From Roseomonas marmotae (GTDB lineage: Bacteria > Pseudomonadota > Alphaproteobacteria > Acetobacterales > Acetobacteraceae): a stretch of 64,000 bases of DNA. The notes under the pieces are model-generated. The model was given only the letters and a program-made list of their open reading frames with translations. It did not search any database and was not told the origin of the DNA. Made by a program: the position numbers and the translations under genes. Positions 45,062-54,539 of this stretch are shown piece by piece; the stretch's first letter is position 1, and each line of letters begins with the position of its first letter. The stretch is taken from the NCBI RefSeq assembly GCF_017654485.1, contig NZ_CP061091.1, positions 138,501 through 202,500 of the forward strand. Direction: 5' to 3'.

Positions 45062-45739
45062 ATGCAACGCATGATCCGTCTCCTCGTGGTTGTCCTGGTG
45101 CTCGGCCTCGGTGGCCTTTGGGGCAGCGCATGGTTCATGCGCCAGCCCGGGGAGTCCCTGAGCGACGCCTTCCTGCGCCAGGCTTCCTTCCTGACGGGGC
45201 GGGAGTCTGAGGCACCCTTCGCGGGCGGCATCCGCCTGCCGCAGGGCGTCACCATGGGCGGCCCTTTCACCATGCTGGACCAGGATGGCAGGACGGTGAC
45301 GCAGGCCGATTTCGGCGGCCAGTTGCTGGTGGGCTATTTCGGCTACAGCTTCTGCCCGGATGTCTGCCCCACAGAACTGGGCTCCATCGGCGCCGCCATG
45401 GACCTGCTTTCCGAGGCCGAGGCGGCGCGCGTGACGCCGCTCTTCGTCACGGTGGACCCGCAGCGCGACACGCCGGAGCAGCTGAAGGTCTATGTCTCGA
45501 ACTTCCATCCGCGCATGGTCGGCCTGACCGGCACGCCGGAGCAGGTGGCGGAGATGGCCCGGAAGTTCCGTGTCTACTACTCCAAGGTGCAGCGGCCGGA
45601 GATGACCGAGTATCTGATGGATCACTCCTCCTTCATCTACCTGATCGGCGGCGACGGGCAGGTGCGGTCGCTGCTGCGCCCCCTGACCTCGCCGGAGGAG
45701 ATTGCCGCGGCGATCCGCGCGCAATTGCCGCGTAGCTAA
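45062..45739 (+). CDS. SCO family protein (copper chaperone/thiol-disulphide protein)
   Basis: A 225-residue SCO1/SenC protein with an N-terminal membrane anchor (about 5-22) and a thioredoxin fold. The copper-binding Cys98 and Cys102 lie in FCPDVCPTELG and the third ligand His188 in LMDHSSFIYL; PLFVTVDPQRDTPEQL is a family hallmark. SCO proteins mature the Cu(A) centre of cytochrome oxidase subunit II, here encoded about 5 kb away. It stands alone. Confidence 0.95.
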   Translation: MQRMIRLLVVVLVLGLGGLWGSAWFMRQPGESLSDAFLRQASFLTGRESEAPFAGGIRLPQGVTMGGPFTMLDQDGRTVTQADFGGQLLVGYFGYSFCPDVCPTELGSIGAAMDLLSEAEAARVTPLFVTVDPQRDTPEQLKVYVSNFHPRMVGLTGTPEQVAEMARKFRVYYSKVQRPEMTEYLMDHSSFIYLIGGDGQVRSLLRPLTSPEEIAAAIRAQLPRS

Positions 45740-45849
45740 GCTTCCAGGGCGTCGCCGTCAGGCCGGAACACGGCAAGCACAGCCACCGGCAAAACAGGCA
45801 GCAGCTCCCTGGACCACTTCCTGAGGCCCCTAAAGGAGCAGACCGCGAT

Positions 45850-46137
45850 ATGGATGAGAACGACTTCGAGGACCTGGTCGGACGGCCTGCGCGGGCCATG
45901 CCCGCGGCGCCAGTGCCGCGCTATACCCGGCGCCTGTCGGACAAGATCCTCATCGCCTTCCATCAGGCCTGCGATCAGGGGGATCATGAGGTGGCGGAGG
46001 AACTCCTCAATGTCCTGGAGCGGATGCTGACCCGCCGCCCCGTGACCGCCGACACCAACCGCCGCAAGAACCTGGAGAGCCTGGTCGCGGCGCATGAACG
46101 GCTCTGGCTGCTGCGCCACCCCGACGCCGAGGCCTGA
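45850..46137 (+). CDS. small helical protein of unknown function (95 residues)
   Basis: A soluble helical protein. After an acidic start and a Pro-rich linker, the segment RYTRRLSDKILIAFHQACDQGDHEVAEELLNVLERMLTR has the spacing of a TPR-like helix pair, and the C-terminus RKNLESLVAAHERLWLLRHP forms another helix. Base composition and frame use agree with a real gene. No characterised family recognised; proteins like this are common as annotated hypotheticals in this group. Confidence 0.72.
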   Translation: MDENDFEDLVGRPARAMPAAPVPRYTRRLSDKILIAFHQACDQGDHEVAEELLNVLERMLTRRPVTADTNRRKNLESLVAAHERLWLLRHPDAEA

Positions 46138-46274
46138 ATTCACCGTCAGTGGGGTGCTATTCCCTGGAATGATGGCGCCATTCCACAGAATGATGGCATC
46201 GCCCCTTCCTGGCGCGGCCTTGACGCACGATCTTGCAGGGTGAATTCCTTCCCCGGACAGACGAGGACGCCGCG

Positions 46275-46910
46275 ATGACCATTCAGCTTGGCCAGACCGC
46301 CCCGGATTTCGAGGCGGAGACCTCCCAGGGGCGCATCCGGTTCCATGACTGGGCCGGCGATTCCTGGGTTGTGCTCTTCAGCCACCCCAAGGATTTCACC
46401 CCGGTCTGCACCACCGAACTGGGCGAGACGGCGCGGCTGAAGCCGGAATTCGACCGCCGCAACGTCAAGGTGATCGGCCTCTCCGTCGATACGCTGGAGC
46501 GGCACGAGGGCTGGAACGCCGATATCGCCGAGACCCAGGGAACGCCGGTCAACTTTCCCATGATCTCGGATGAGGACCGCAAGGTCTCCGAACTTTATGG
46601 CATGATCCATCCGGAGGCCGATCCGTCCGTGACGGTCCGGACGGTCTTCGTCATCGATCCTGCGAAGAAGGTGCGGCTGATGCTGACCTATCCGCCCTCG
46701 ACCGGCCGCAACTTCCAGGAGGTGCTGCGGGTGATCGACAGCCTGCAGCTGACCGACAGGCACAAGGTGGCGACGCCGGTGAACTGGCAGCCGGGTGAGC
46801 GCGCCATCATCGTGCCCTCCGTCTCCGATGAGCAGGCCAGGGAGCGCTTCCCGCAGGGCTGGAAAGCGCAGAAGCCCTATCTGCGCTGGGTGGACCTGAA
46901 AAACTCATGA
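46275..46910 (+). CDS. 1-Cys peroxiredoxin (Prx6 type)
   Basis: A 211-residue peroxiredoxin with peroxidatic Cys45 in SHPKDFTPVCTTELG. No other cysteine is present in the whole protein, so it is strictly 1-Cys and needs an external thiol to be recycled. The Prx6-type C-terminal arm has QLTDRHKVATPVNWQPGERAIIVPSV. It reduces hydrogen peroxide and organic hydroperoxides in the cytoplasm. GAGGA 7 bases upstream fixes the start. Its stop overlaps the cysteine synthase start (ATGA). Confidence 0.96.
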   Translation: MTIQLGQTAPDFEAETSQGRIRFHDWAGDSWVVLFSHPKDFTPVCTTELGETARLKPEFDRRNVKVIGLSVDTLERHEGWNADIAETQGTPVNFPMISDEDRKVSELYGMIHPEADPSVTVRTVFVIDPAKKVRLMLTYPPSTGRNFQEVLRVIDSLQLTDRHKVATPVNWQPGERAIIVPSVSDEQARERFPQGWKAQKPYLRWVDLKNS

Positions 46911-47917
46911 CCATCGCCGAGGGCTTCTGGGGGGCCGTGAAGGACACTCCCCTCATCCGCCTGCACCGGGCCTCGGAAGCCACGGGCTGCGAGATCCTCG
47001 GCAAGGCCGAGTTCATGAATCCCGGCGGCTCGGTCAAGGACCGCGCCGCGCTGGGCATCCTGCAGGATGCGGTGGAGCGCGGCGTGCTGACGCCCGGCAA
47101 GCCCGGCACGGTGGTGGAAGGCACGGCGGGCAATACCGGCATCGGCCTGGCACTGGCCGCCAATGCGCGCGGCTGGAAGAGCGTGATCGTGGTGCCGGAG
47201 ACGCAGAGCCGCGAGAAGCTGGACTTCCTGCGCATGATCGGCGCCGACCTGCGGCTGGTGCCGGCCAAGCCCTATGCCGACCCCGGCAACTACGTCCATG
47301 TCTCCCGCCGCCTGGCGGAGGAGCTGGGCGGCGAGGCGGCGGGCGTGCTCTACGCCAACCAGTTCGACAACCCGGCCAATGGCCGCGCGCATGAGCAGAC
47401 GACGGGGCTGGAAATCTGGCAGCAGACCGGCGGCAGGGTGGATGCCTTCACCTGCGCCTGCGGCACCGGCGGCACGCTGGCGGGTGTCGCGCGGGCGCTG
47501 AAGGCGAGGAACGACAAGATCCGCATCGTCCTGGCGGACCCCGAGGGCAGCGGGCTGGATGCCTGGGTGAAGACCGGCACGGTGAAGGCCAGTGCCGGCA
47601 GCTCCGTCACCGAGGGCATCGGTCAGGCGGCTCGCGCGCCGGGCAACCTGCAAGGCGCGCCGATCGACGAATCGATGACCATCCCGGATACCGAGGCGCT
47701 GGAGCAGGTCTTCTCCCTGCTGATCGACGAGGGCATCTCGGTTGGCGGCAGCGCCGGGCTGAACGTGGCGGCGGCCATCCGCGTGGCCAGGGCCATGGGG
47801 CCGGGGCATACCGTGGTGACGGTGCTCTGCGATGGCGGGGCGCGCTACCAGTCCAAGCTCTTCAACCCCGCCTTCCTGCGGGAGAAGGGATTGCCGACCC
47901 CGCCCTGGCTCGACTGA
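46907..47917 (+). CDS. cysteine synthase family protein (O-acetylserine sulfhydrylase type)
   Basis: A 336-residue fold-type II PLP enzyme. The Schiff-base Lys44 is in GGSVKDRAALGI, the substrate loop GTAGNTGIGLA follows, and the phosphate-binding glycine loop is CACGTGGTLAGVARA. It makes cysteine from O-acetylserine and sulfide, or acts as a close relative such as a cystathionine-type beta-synthase. C-terminal SVGGSAGLNVAAA is conserved. Translational coupling to a 1-Cys peroxiredoxin suggests cysteine or a low-molecular thiol is supplied under oxidative stress. Confidence 0.93.
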   Translation: MTIAEGFWGAVKDTPLIRLHRASEATGCEILGKAEFMNPGGSVKDRAALGILQDAVERGVLTPGKPGTVVEGTAGNTGIGLALAANARGWKSVIVVPETQSREKLDFLRMIGADLRLVPAKPYADPGNYVHVSRRLAEELGGEAAGVLYANQFDNPANGRAHEQTTGLEIWQQTGGRVDAFTCACGTGGTLAGVARALKARNDKIRIVLADPEGSGLDAWVKTGTVKASAGSSVTEGIGQAARAPGNLQGAPIDESMTIPDTEALEQVFSLLIDEGISVGGSAGLNVAAAIRVARAMGPGHTVVTVLCDGGARYQSKLFNPAFLREKGLPTPPWLD

Positions 47918-48073
47918 TACGGCATCCGGCCGGGCTGGTGGCAGCCAGTCCGGCGGCCGGTCCGGCCGTCCAATCAGGCCGCAGGCGACGGAACAGCGCG
48001 CCCCCCCCTTCCCGGCGCCCGTCTTTCGCTTCACCTTCTGCTCCACCGAATGAGCTACGGGGGAGATTGACCG

Positions 48074-49615
48074 GTGAACGGAGCTGAAAGTCTGGTCCAC
48101 ACGCTGCTGGGCAGCGGGGTGGATACCTGCTTCGCCAATCCCGGCACCAGCGAGATGCATTTTGTCGCCGCGCTGGACCGGATTCCCGGCATGCGCTGCG
48201 TGCTGGGGCTGCAGGAGAATATCGTCACCGGCATGGCCGATGGCTACTACCGCATGGCGCGCAAGCCGGCGGCGACGCTGCTGCATTGCGGCCCGGGCCT
48301 GGCGAATGGCCTCGCCAATCTGCACAACGCCCGCCGCGCGCGCAGCGGCATCGTCAATGTGGTGGGGGATCAGGCCACCTATCACCGTCCGCTGGACGCG
48401 CAGCTGACCGCCGATACCGAGGGCTGGGCCCGCCCGGTTTCCGGCTGGGTGCGGACGGCCACCGATTCGAAGCGCGTCGGCGCCGATGCCGCCGTGGCGG
48501 TGCAGGCGGCGCGCACCGCGCCCGGCCAGATCGCCACTCTGATCCTGCCGGCCGATACCGCCTGGAACGAGGGCGGCATGGTGGCCGAGGCCCTGCCGGT
48601 GCCCGCGCCCATCGCCCCGGACCCGCAGGCCGTGCGGAACGCCGCCCGCGTGCTGCGCGAGAAGCGGAACGTGCTGATCCTGCTGGGTGGCGAGGCCCTG
48701 CGCGCCGAGGCCCAGGCCCTGGCCTGGCGCCTGGCCCAGGCCTGCGGCGCCAAGGTGCTGGCGGAGATGTCCAATGCGCGGGTGGAGCGCGGCGCCGGTC
48801 GCCTGCCGCTGGAACGCGTGCCCTATATGGCCGATGCCGCCATCGCCGCCCTGGCGGAGTTCGAGCATATCATCCTGGTCAATGCCAAGGCGCCGGTGGG
48901 CTTCTTCGCCTATCCCGGCAAGCCGAGCCTGCATTACCCGGAGAGTGCCGGGGTGCATCTGCTGACGCGCTACGAGCAGGACCCGCTGGCCGGCCTCAAG
49001 GCGCTGGTGGAGGAACTGGGCGCGCCCGAGTCGCCGCTGCCCGACACCGGCCCCCGCCCCGGCATCGCCCGTGGCGCGCCGACGCCGGAAGGGCTGGCGC
49101 AGACCCTGGCCGCGCTGCTGCCGGAAGGCGGCATCGTGGTGGATGAGAGCGTCTCCTTCGGGCGCGGCTTCTTCCAGCACACCCATGCCGCCGCGCCGCA
49201 TGACTGGCTGCAGATCACCGGCGGCGCCATCGGCTGCGGCATGCCGCTGGCCACGGGCGCGGCGATCGGCACCGGCGGGCAGCGGCGGGTGGTGAACCTG
49301 CAGGCCGATGGCTCGGCCATGTACACCCTGCAGGCGCTCTGGACCCAGGCGCGGGAGAAGCTGCCGGTCACGACCGTCCTCCTCTCCAACCGCAAGTATC
49401 AGATCCTGATCGGCGAGTACCGCAATGTCGGCGCCAATCCCGGCCCGACGGCGATGAGCATGCTGGACCTCAGCAACCCTGACCTGGACTGGCTGCGCCT
49501 GGCCGGCGGCATGGGCGTGGAGGCGGCGCGCGCCACCACGCTGGAGCAGTGCGGCGACCTGATGCGGCAGTCCTTCTCTCACGACGCCCCCTTCCTGATC
49601 GAACTGATGATCTGA
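48074..49615 (+). CDS. thiamine diphosphate-dependent enzyme (acetolactate synthase large-subunit/benzoylformate decarboxylase-like)
   Basis: A 513-residue ThDP enzyme: PYR domain (about 1-165) with the cofactor-activating Glu in LGLQENIVTGMADGYYRM, a central domain (about 190-320), and a PP domain (about 340-513) with the Mg/diphosphate motif QADGSAMYTLQALWTQ ending LLSN. GTG start with GGGGGAG 8 bases upstream. It is shorter than true acetolactate synthases (about 550-590) and no small subunit gene is adjacent, so it is probably a 2-oxo acid decarboxylase or carboligase rather than IlvB. Confidence 0.88.
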   Translation: MNGAESLVHTLLGSGVDTCFANPGTSEMHFVAALDRIPGMRCVLGLQENIVTGMADGYYRMARKPAATLLHCGPGLANGLANLHNARRARSGIVNVVGDQATYHRPLDAQLTADTEGWARPVSGWVRTATDSKRVGADAAVAVQAARTAPGQIATLILPADTAWNEGGMVAEALPVPAPIAPDPQAVRNAARVLREKRNVLILLGGEALRAEAQALAWRLAQACGAKVLAEMSNARVERGAGRLPLERVPYMADAAIAALAEFEHIILVNAKAPVGFFAYPGKPSLHYPESAGVHLLTRYEQDPLAGLKALVEELGAPESPLPDTGPRPGIARGAPTPEGLAQTLAALLPEGGIVVDESVSFGRGFFQHTHAAAPHDWLQITGGAIGCGMPLATGAAIGTGGQRRVVNLQADGSAMYTLQALWTQAREKLPVTTVLLSNRKYQILIGEYRNVGANPGPTAMSMLDLSNPDLDWLRLAGGMGVEAARATTLEQCGDLMRQSFSHDAPFLIELMI

Positions 49616-49624
49616 CCCAGCGGG

Positions 49625-49653
49625 GCGCGGCGGCCAGCCACCGGCCGCCGCGC
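49625..49653 (+). terminator. hairpin terminator after the ThDP enzyme gene
   Basis: GCGCGGCGGCC pairs perfectly with GGCCGCCGCGC across a 7-base loop, 9 bases beyond the stop. The 11-pair GC stem is among the strongest in the window; it is followed by CT-rich rather than T-rich sequence. Confidence 0.65.
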
Positions 49654-50051
49654 CTCTCCGCCCTCTCCTCCATGTTATCCGGAGGGGGCGCGGGTTCCGC
49701 TTGACGGAACCCTGGCTCCGGGTTTTATTGCGAATAACTCGCAGTTGCAGATAACGGATGAGGGGCGGCCACCGTCCCACCGCTTGCCGGGGTCCCGCTT
49801 TCCTCCCTCGGTCTCCCTCCTCCGTCATCCGCAACCGAGAACCGGTTCCTGCCTGCAGGGGAGGCATGGACCGGAAGCGGGCCGGAGGGAGCGGGTGTGA
49901 CTGCGAACCACCCGTTCCGAGTCCGAGGGCGCCTGAAGGGGGTGCCCGCGGACAGACTCGTTTTGCACGCGGGCAGGGCGTGCAACTCCGGCCCGCATCC
50001 CCTTCTTCCCAGGCCAGGACGGCGCTACCCTGCTGCGGGGAGGACAATGCC
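49654..50051. other. intergenic region with a possible regulated promoter, no gene seen
   Basis: About 400 bases. No start with a ribosome binding site opens a protein-like frame here; the long plus-strand frame that runs in from 49758 is only an upstream extension of the YciI gene. The first part contains a promoter-like sequence and a palindrome, listed separately. Confidence 0.5.
49701..49743 (+). promoter_or_regulatory. candidate sigma-70 promoter with overlapping palindromic operator
   Basis: TTGACG (49701-49706) and TTTATT (49724-49729) are separated by 17 bases. The 15-base palindrome TGCGA-ATAAC-TCGCA (49729-49743) starts at the last base of the -10 box, the usual place for a repressor site. 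It has some resemblance to iron-regulator boxes but I cannot assign the regulator. The next gene on this strand is about 310 bases away. Confidence 0.4.
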
Positions 50052-50357
50052 ATGCCTTATATGATCGAAACCTGGGACAAGCCCGAGAGCCAGTCGCTGC
50101 GCCTGGAGCACCGCGCCGCGCATCTGGCCTATCTGGCCGAGAATGCCGCCAGGCTGCTGGCCTGCGGCGCCAAGCTGGCCGATGACGGCGGCGATGGCGG
50201 CGGCAGCTTCTATATCGTCGATGTCGAGACGCGCGAGGAAGCCGAGTCCTTCCTGGCAGCCGATCCCTTCACCCAGGCCGGCCTGCCCGGGCGCCAGGCC
50301 ATCACGCGCTGGCGCAAGGCCTATCTGGACGGGAAGTCCTACCTGCCGAAGAACTGA
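50052..50357 (+). CDS. YciI family protein
   Basis: A 101-residue ferredoxin-like alpha/beta protein: MPYMIETWDKP, the His in RAAHLAYL (family's catalytic or binding histidine), the Asp/Gly turn and ETREEAESFLAADPFTQAGL that closes the family domain. Such proteins form dimers; functions range from dehydrochlorination-like lyases to unknown. GGGGAGG lies upstream of the start. The adjacent GGGTTCAAGGGG hairpin element probably terminates it. Confidence 0.9.
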   Translation: MPYMIETWDKPESQSLRLEHRAAHLAYLAENAARLLACGAKLADDGGDGGGSFYIVDVETREEAESFLAADPFTQAGLPGRQAITRWRKAYLDGKSYLPKN

Positions 50358-50362
50358 CAGGT

Positions 50363-50417
50363 GCTGGGGAGGCGCCGCCTCCCCAGCAGGGGTTCAAGGG
50401 GGGCGGCGCCCCCTTGG
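50363..50417. repeat. double-hairpin intergenic element (copy B), convergent terminator
   Basis: First hairpin 50363-50387 (GCTGGGGAGGC with GCCTCCCCAGC, loop GCC). Then the AGGGGTT linker and a second hairpin 50395-50416 (CAAGGGGG with CCCCCTTG). It lies between the convergent YciI and citrate synthase genes and matches the order of the elements at 30167-30216: short-loop hairpin, GGGGTTC linker, second hairpin. Confidence 0.65.
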
Positions 50418-50426
50418 CGTCGTGGC

Positions 50427-51584
50427 CTACCGCTTCTTCAAAGGCACGAACGCGCGATTCTCCGGCCCCGTGTAATTCGCCGTCGGGCGGATGATCTTGC
50501 CGTCGATGCGCTGCTCGATGACATGCGCGCTCCATCCCGCCGTGCGGGCGATGACGAAGAGCGGGGTGAACATCGCCGTCGGCACGCCCATCAGGTGGTA
50601 GGAGACGGCGCTGAACCAGTCGAGATTCGCGAACATCCTCTTGGTGTCGGCCATCACCGCCTCGATCCGGTCGGCGATGTCGAACATCTTGCGGGAGCCG
50701 ACCTCGTCCGAGAGCTCGCGCGCCACGTCCTTGATGATCGTGTTGCGCGGATCGGCGATGGTATAGACGGGGTGGCCGAAGCCGATCACCACTTCCCTGT
50801 TGGCGACGCGGGCGCGGATATCGGCCTCCGCCTCGTCCGGATCGGCGTAGCGCTTCTGGATCTCGAAGGCGACCTCGTTGGCGCCGCCATGCTTCGGGCC
50901 GCGCAGCGCGCCGATGCCGCCGGCGATGGCGGAATAGATGTCCGACCCCGTGCCGGCGATGACGCGGCAGGTGAAGGTCGAGGCGTTGAACTCATGCTCG
51001 GCGTAGAGGTTCAACGAGGTGTGCATGGCGCGCACCCAGCTCTCGCGCGGGGCATGGCCGTGCAGCAGGTGCAGGAAATGGCCGCCGATGCTGTCGTCAT
51101 CGGTCTCCACCTCGATGCGCCGGCCGTTCTGGCTGTAGTGGTACCAGTAGAGCAGCATGGAACCGAGCGAGGCCATCAGCCGGTCGGCGATGTCGCGCGC
51201 GCCGGCGTGGCTGTGGTCGTCCTTCTCCGGCAGCACGGAGCCGAGGACGGAGACGCCGGTGCGCATCACGTCCATCGGGTGGGCTGCGGCGGGCACCGCT
51301 TCCAGCGCCTGCCTCACGGCGGCGGGCAGCCCGCGCAGGCTGCGAAGCTTGGCCTTGTAGCCGCGCAGCTCGGCTTCCGTTGGCAGGCTGCCATGCACCA
51401 GCAGATAGGCGATCTCCTCGAACTCGCAGCGCGTGGCGATGTCGAGGATGTCATAGCCACGGTAGTGCAGGTCGTTGCCGCTGCGGCCGACGGTGCAGAG
51501 CGCCGTATTGCCGGCCGGCACGCCGGAGAGAGCGACGGACTTCTTGGGCTTGCTGTTGGGAGTCGTGGTCTGGGCTTCGCTCAT
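50427..51584 (-). CDS. citrate synthase/2-methylcitrate synthase family protein
   Basis: A 385-residue type II-like small citrate synthase. The N-terminal part has [20 protein letters not shown]; the catalytic residues are expected in [15 protein letters not shown] (His), [14 protein letters not shown] (His) and the Asp of the region around [13 protein letters not shown]. Its length and the [15 protein letters not shown] start are typical of 2-methylcitrate synthase (PrpC) of the methylcitrate cycle, but no prpB or prpD is in the window, so true citrate synthase activity cannot be excluded. Divergent from PEP carboxylase. Confidence 0.9.
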   Translation of the reverse strand: MSEAQTTTPNSKPKKSVALSGVPAGNTALCTVGRSGNDLHYRGYDILDIATRCEFEEIAYLLVHGSLPTEAELRGYKAKLRSLRGLPAAVRQALEAVPAAAHPMDVMRTGVSVLGSVLPEKDDHSHAGARDIADRLMASLGSMLLYWYHYSQNGRRIEVETDDDSIGGHFLHLLHGHAPRESWVRAMHTSLNLYAEHEFNASTFTCRVIAGTGSDIYSAIAGGIGALRGPKHGGANEVAFEIQKRYADPDEAEADIRARVANREVVIGFGHPVYTIADPRNTIIKDVARELSDEVGSRKMFDIADRIEAVMADTKRMFANLDWFSAVSYHLMGVPTAMFTPLFVIARTAGWSAHVIEQRIDGKIIRPTANYTGPENRAFVPLKKR

Positions 51585-51721
51585 GGGTCGTGCTTCCTCG
51601 TCACGGGGCCTGGGGCGCCTTCTGTGCCCCGGGAGGATCGCCAATCCTGGCCGGCTTGGAAAGCCCGGCCCCCGGCACAAAACCGGCGACAGCGGCCCCC
51701 TGGCGGGTCCAGCATTGCCCC

Positions 51722-54517
51722 ATGACCGGCGAAACCCCAGAATCCCAGCTGCTCTCGCTGACGGAGGCCGCCCGGGCGGCGGCGGGGCAGGACCCCTTCG
51801 CCCGCCCCGCCCTGAGCACCGCGCTGGCGCTGAGCCGGCGGATGGACGAGGGGCAGCTGAACCTGGAGGGGGTGGCGGGCATCATCTCCGCCCTCGGCCG
51901 GGCGGCCTTCCTGGACCGCGCGGCCGGGCTGGCGCGCAAGGTCGGGCTGGACGCGGCCCTGCCCGCCGACGCGGCCCTGGCGCGGCTGGCCGCCCGCGCC
52001 GCACGCCCTGACCCGGCCGACAGCCCGGTGCCGCTGGCCCGCTTTCGCGCCGTCTGCGAGCATCCGCGCGCCGGGGCGGTCTTCACCGCGCATCCGACCT
52101 TCAGCCTGCCGCGCGCCACCGGCCTGGCCCTGGCCCGCGCGGCCAGCGGCATGGCCCCCCCCTGGCCGCTGCCGCTGCGTCCGGTGCCACCGACGCTGGA
52201 AGAGGAATTCGAGCAGGCGGCCGTGGCCATCGCCCATGGGCGGGACGCGCTGGACCGGCTGGCCGCCGCCTTCCTGGCCACGGCGCGGGAAATCTGGCCG
52301 GACCGCTGGACGGTACTGGACCCGCGTCCGGTGATCCTGGCCTCCTGGGTCGGCTACGATACGGATGGGCGCACCGATATCGGCTGGCAGGACACGCTGC
52401 GCCTGCGGCTGCGGATGAAGCGGCTGCAACTGGCGCGGCTGGTGGCGCAGCTGGCCGCCCTGCCGGAGGCATGCACCGCCGGCCTGCGCATGCGCGCGGC
52501 CGAGGCGCTGGAGGCCGTGGAGGCGCAGTTGCGCGCCTGCCCGCCGGAGGGCCAGCCCTCGGCCGAGGCGGCGCAGGCCTTCGCCCATACGCTGCTCAAC
52601 ACGCGGGACGCGGCGCTGACCACGCCCGCGCCGCTGCTGGGCCTGTTCCCCGCCGCCCTTCAGGCCGCACCGGACGACCAGGTGCGGCTGGCGCTCTGCG
52701 TCGCGCGGGCGGGGCTGGTGGCGCATGGGCTTTCCCTGGCGCATACGCAGGTGCGGCTGAACGCAGCGCAGCTGCACAACGCCGCGCGGCTGCGCTTTCC
52801 CGCCCTCGGCGGTGGGCCGGAGGACCCGGCGCGACGCCGCGCGCTGTTCACCGCCATCAACACGGCGCTGGAGGAGGTGCGCGCGGAGCCCGTGGATACG
52901 GGCGGGCTGATGGCGGCCCGGGCCAGCGCGGCGCGGCTGATGATGACGGTGGCGCAGATCACCAAGCATATCGATGCCAGCCAGCCCATCCGCTTCCTGA
53001 TCGCCGAGACCGAAAGCGGATTCACCCTGCTGGCGGCGCTGCTTCTGGCGAAGCTGTCCGGCGTCGAGGAACACATCGAGATATCGCCGCTGTTCGAGAC
53101 GGCGGAGGCGCTGGAGCAGCGTGGCGAGCGGGTGGTGGAGGAGGCGCTGAGAAGCCCGCATTTCCGCGCCTATCTGCGCCGCGTGGGGCGGCTCTGCCTG
53201 CAGTTCGGCTATTCGGATTCCGGCCGCTATATCGGCCAGATCGCGGCGACGCATCTGATCGAGCGGCTGAAGCTGCGCGTGGCCGACCTGCTGGAACGCT
53301 ACGAACTGCGCGGGCTGGAAGTCGTGCTCTTCGACACGCATGGCGAGGGGCTCGGACGCGGCGGGCATGCCGACGGGCTGGCGGAGCGCTTCGATTACCT
53401 GGACCCGCCCGCGGTGCGCGCGGCCTTCGCGCGGCACGGCATCCCGACGCGGCTGGAAACCGCCTTCCAGGGCGGCGACGGATACCTGCTCTTCGGCACG
53501 CCGGCGCTCGCGCAGGCGACGGTGGCGCGGATCGCCGAACATGCCTTCGCGCCGCTGCCGGATGACAAGCCGGACCCGGTCTATGCCGAGGGCGGCTTCG
53601 CCACGGATCTTTTCGCCGGCGCGCGGGCGGCCTTCAACGGGCTGGTGGAAGACCCCGGTTATGCCGCCATGCTCGGCGCCTTCGGCCCGGCGCTGCTGGA
53701 CCGCACGGGCTCCCGCCCCGCCAACCGGCAAAGCGACCAGGGCGGGCCCGCCGCCATCCGCCACCCGCGCGAACTGCGCGCCATTCCCAATAATGCCGTG
53801 CTGCAACAGCTGGGTTTTCCGGCCAACCTGATGCACGGGCTGGGCCGCGGCGCGGCGCGGGAGCCGGAGGCCTTCCAGGAACTGCTGGAGCACAGCCCGC
53901 GTTTCTCCAATGCCCTGGCTTTCGCCCGCGCGGGCCTGAAGCTCTCGGATGCCGAGGTGCTGCGCGGCTATGTCGCCAGCTTGGACCCCGGCACCTGGCT
54001 GGACCGCGCGGCGAAGACCAGCCGCCCCGGCCGCGCGGCCGCGCTGCTGGCCGTGGCGCGGGCGCTGGAGGAGCTGGCGCTGGGCGACGCGGCGCGCGGC
54101 GTCTTCCGCCGGCTGCGGGCCGATGACCTGATGCTGCGCGCGGCCTGGCCGGGTCAGGCCCCGCGCATGAGCGACCGACTTTTCGCCCTCCATGCGCTGC
54201 GGCTCTTCCTGATCCATCGCATCTGGCTGGTGGCGGTCTCGGTGCCCGATTTCTCGCCCCGCCACGGCATCACGCGGGAGGATCTGGTGCGCCGGCTGCT
54301 GCGGCTGGATGTGGAGGCGGCGGTGGAGCATCTGGACCAGGTCTTCCCGACCACTCCTCCGCCTGAGGAATCGCTGGATTTCTACGAGGCCCCCTCCCCC
54401 CGCCACGGCGGATACGGGCGGGAGCAGGAGGAGATCATCGAGCCCCTGCGCGCGATGTTTTCCCTGGTGCGGGAAATCAGCGCGGTGGTGTCGCTGGACT
54501 GCGGGGCCTTCGGATAG
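51722..54517 (+). CDS. ppc: phosphoenolpyruvate carboxylase
   Basis: A 931-residue PEPC that makes oxaloacetate from PEP and bicarbonate to refill the citric acid cycle. Landmarks: the catalytic His in [10 protein letters not shown] near residue 122, [15 protein letters not shown], the PEP-binding region [20 protein letters not shown], the catalytic [22 protein letters not shown] and [10 protein letters not shown]. The sequence diverges from E. coli PEPC but keeps these motifs; it resembles the shorter alphaproteobacterial form. A run of eight C (52155-52162) lies within the coding region. Confidence 0.93.
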   Translation: MTGETPESQLLSLTEAARAAAGQDPFARPALSTALALSRRMDEGQLNLEGVAGIISALGRAAFLDRAAGLARKVGLDAALPADAALARLAARAARPDPADSPVPLARFRAVCEHPRAGAVFTAHPTFSLPRATGLALARAASGMAPPWPLPLRPVPPTLEEEFEQAAVAIAHGRDALDRLAAAFLATAREIWPDRWTVLDPRPVILASWVGYDTDGRTDIGWQDTLRLRLRMKRLQLARLVAQLAALPEACTAGLRMRAAEALEAVEAQLRACPPEGQPSAEAAQAFAHTLLNTRDAALTTPAPLLGLFPAALQAAPDDQVRLALCVARAGLVAHGLSLAHTQVRLNAAQLHNAARLRFPALGGGPEDPARRRALFTAINTALEEVRAEPVDTGGLMAARASAARLMMTVAQITKHIDASQPIRFLIAETESGFTLLAALLLAKLSGVEEHIEISPLFETAEALEQRGERVVEEALRSPHFRAYLRRVGRLCLQFGYSDSGRYIGQIAATHLIERLKLRVADLLERYELRGLEVVLFDTHGEGLGRGGHADGLAERFDYLDPPAVRAAFARHGIPTRLETAFQGGDGYLLFGTPALAQATVARIAEHAFAPLPDDKPDPVYAEGGFATDLFAGARAAFNGLVEDPGYAAMLGAFGPALLDRTGSRPANRQSDQGGPAAIRHPRELRAIPNNAVLQQLGFPANLMHGLGRGAAREPEAFQELLEHSPRFSNALAFARAGLKLSDAEVLRGYVASLDPGTWLDRAAKTSRPGRAAALLAVARALEELALGDAARGVFRRLRADDLMLRAAWPGQAPRMSDRLFALHALRLFLIHRIWLVAVSVPDFSPRHGITREDLVRRLLRLDVEAAVEHLDQVFPTTPPPEESLDFYEAPSPRHGGYGREQEEIIEPLRAMFSLVREISAVVSLDCGAFG

Positions 54518-54539
54518 GCCGGGCCGCGGCTTCGGGCCT

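Noticed and set aside
49758..50051. An N-terminal extension of the YciI protein by about 98 residues
   Set aside because: The YciI domain starts exactly at the ATG at 50052, which has a GGGGAGG upstream; the extension has no protein-like pattern.
46877..50053. A 1058-residue open frame on the minus strand
   Set aside because: It is antisense to the cysteine synthase and ThDP enzyme genes, which have clear motifs; its composition is that of a shadow.
51581..54406. A 941-residue frame antisense to PEP carboxylase
   Set aside because: PEP carboxylase is certain from its catalytic motifs; the antisense frame has only Arg/Gly/Gln-rich sequence.
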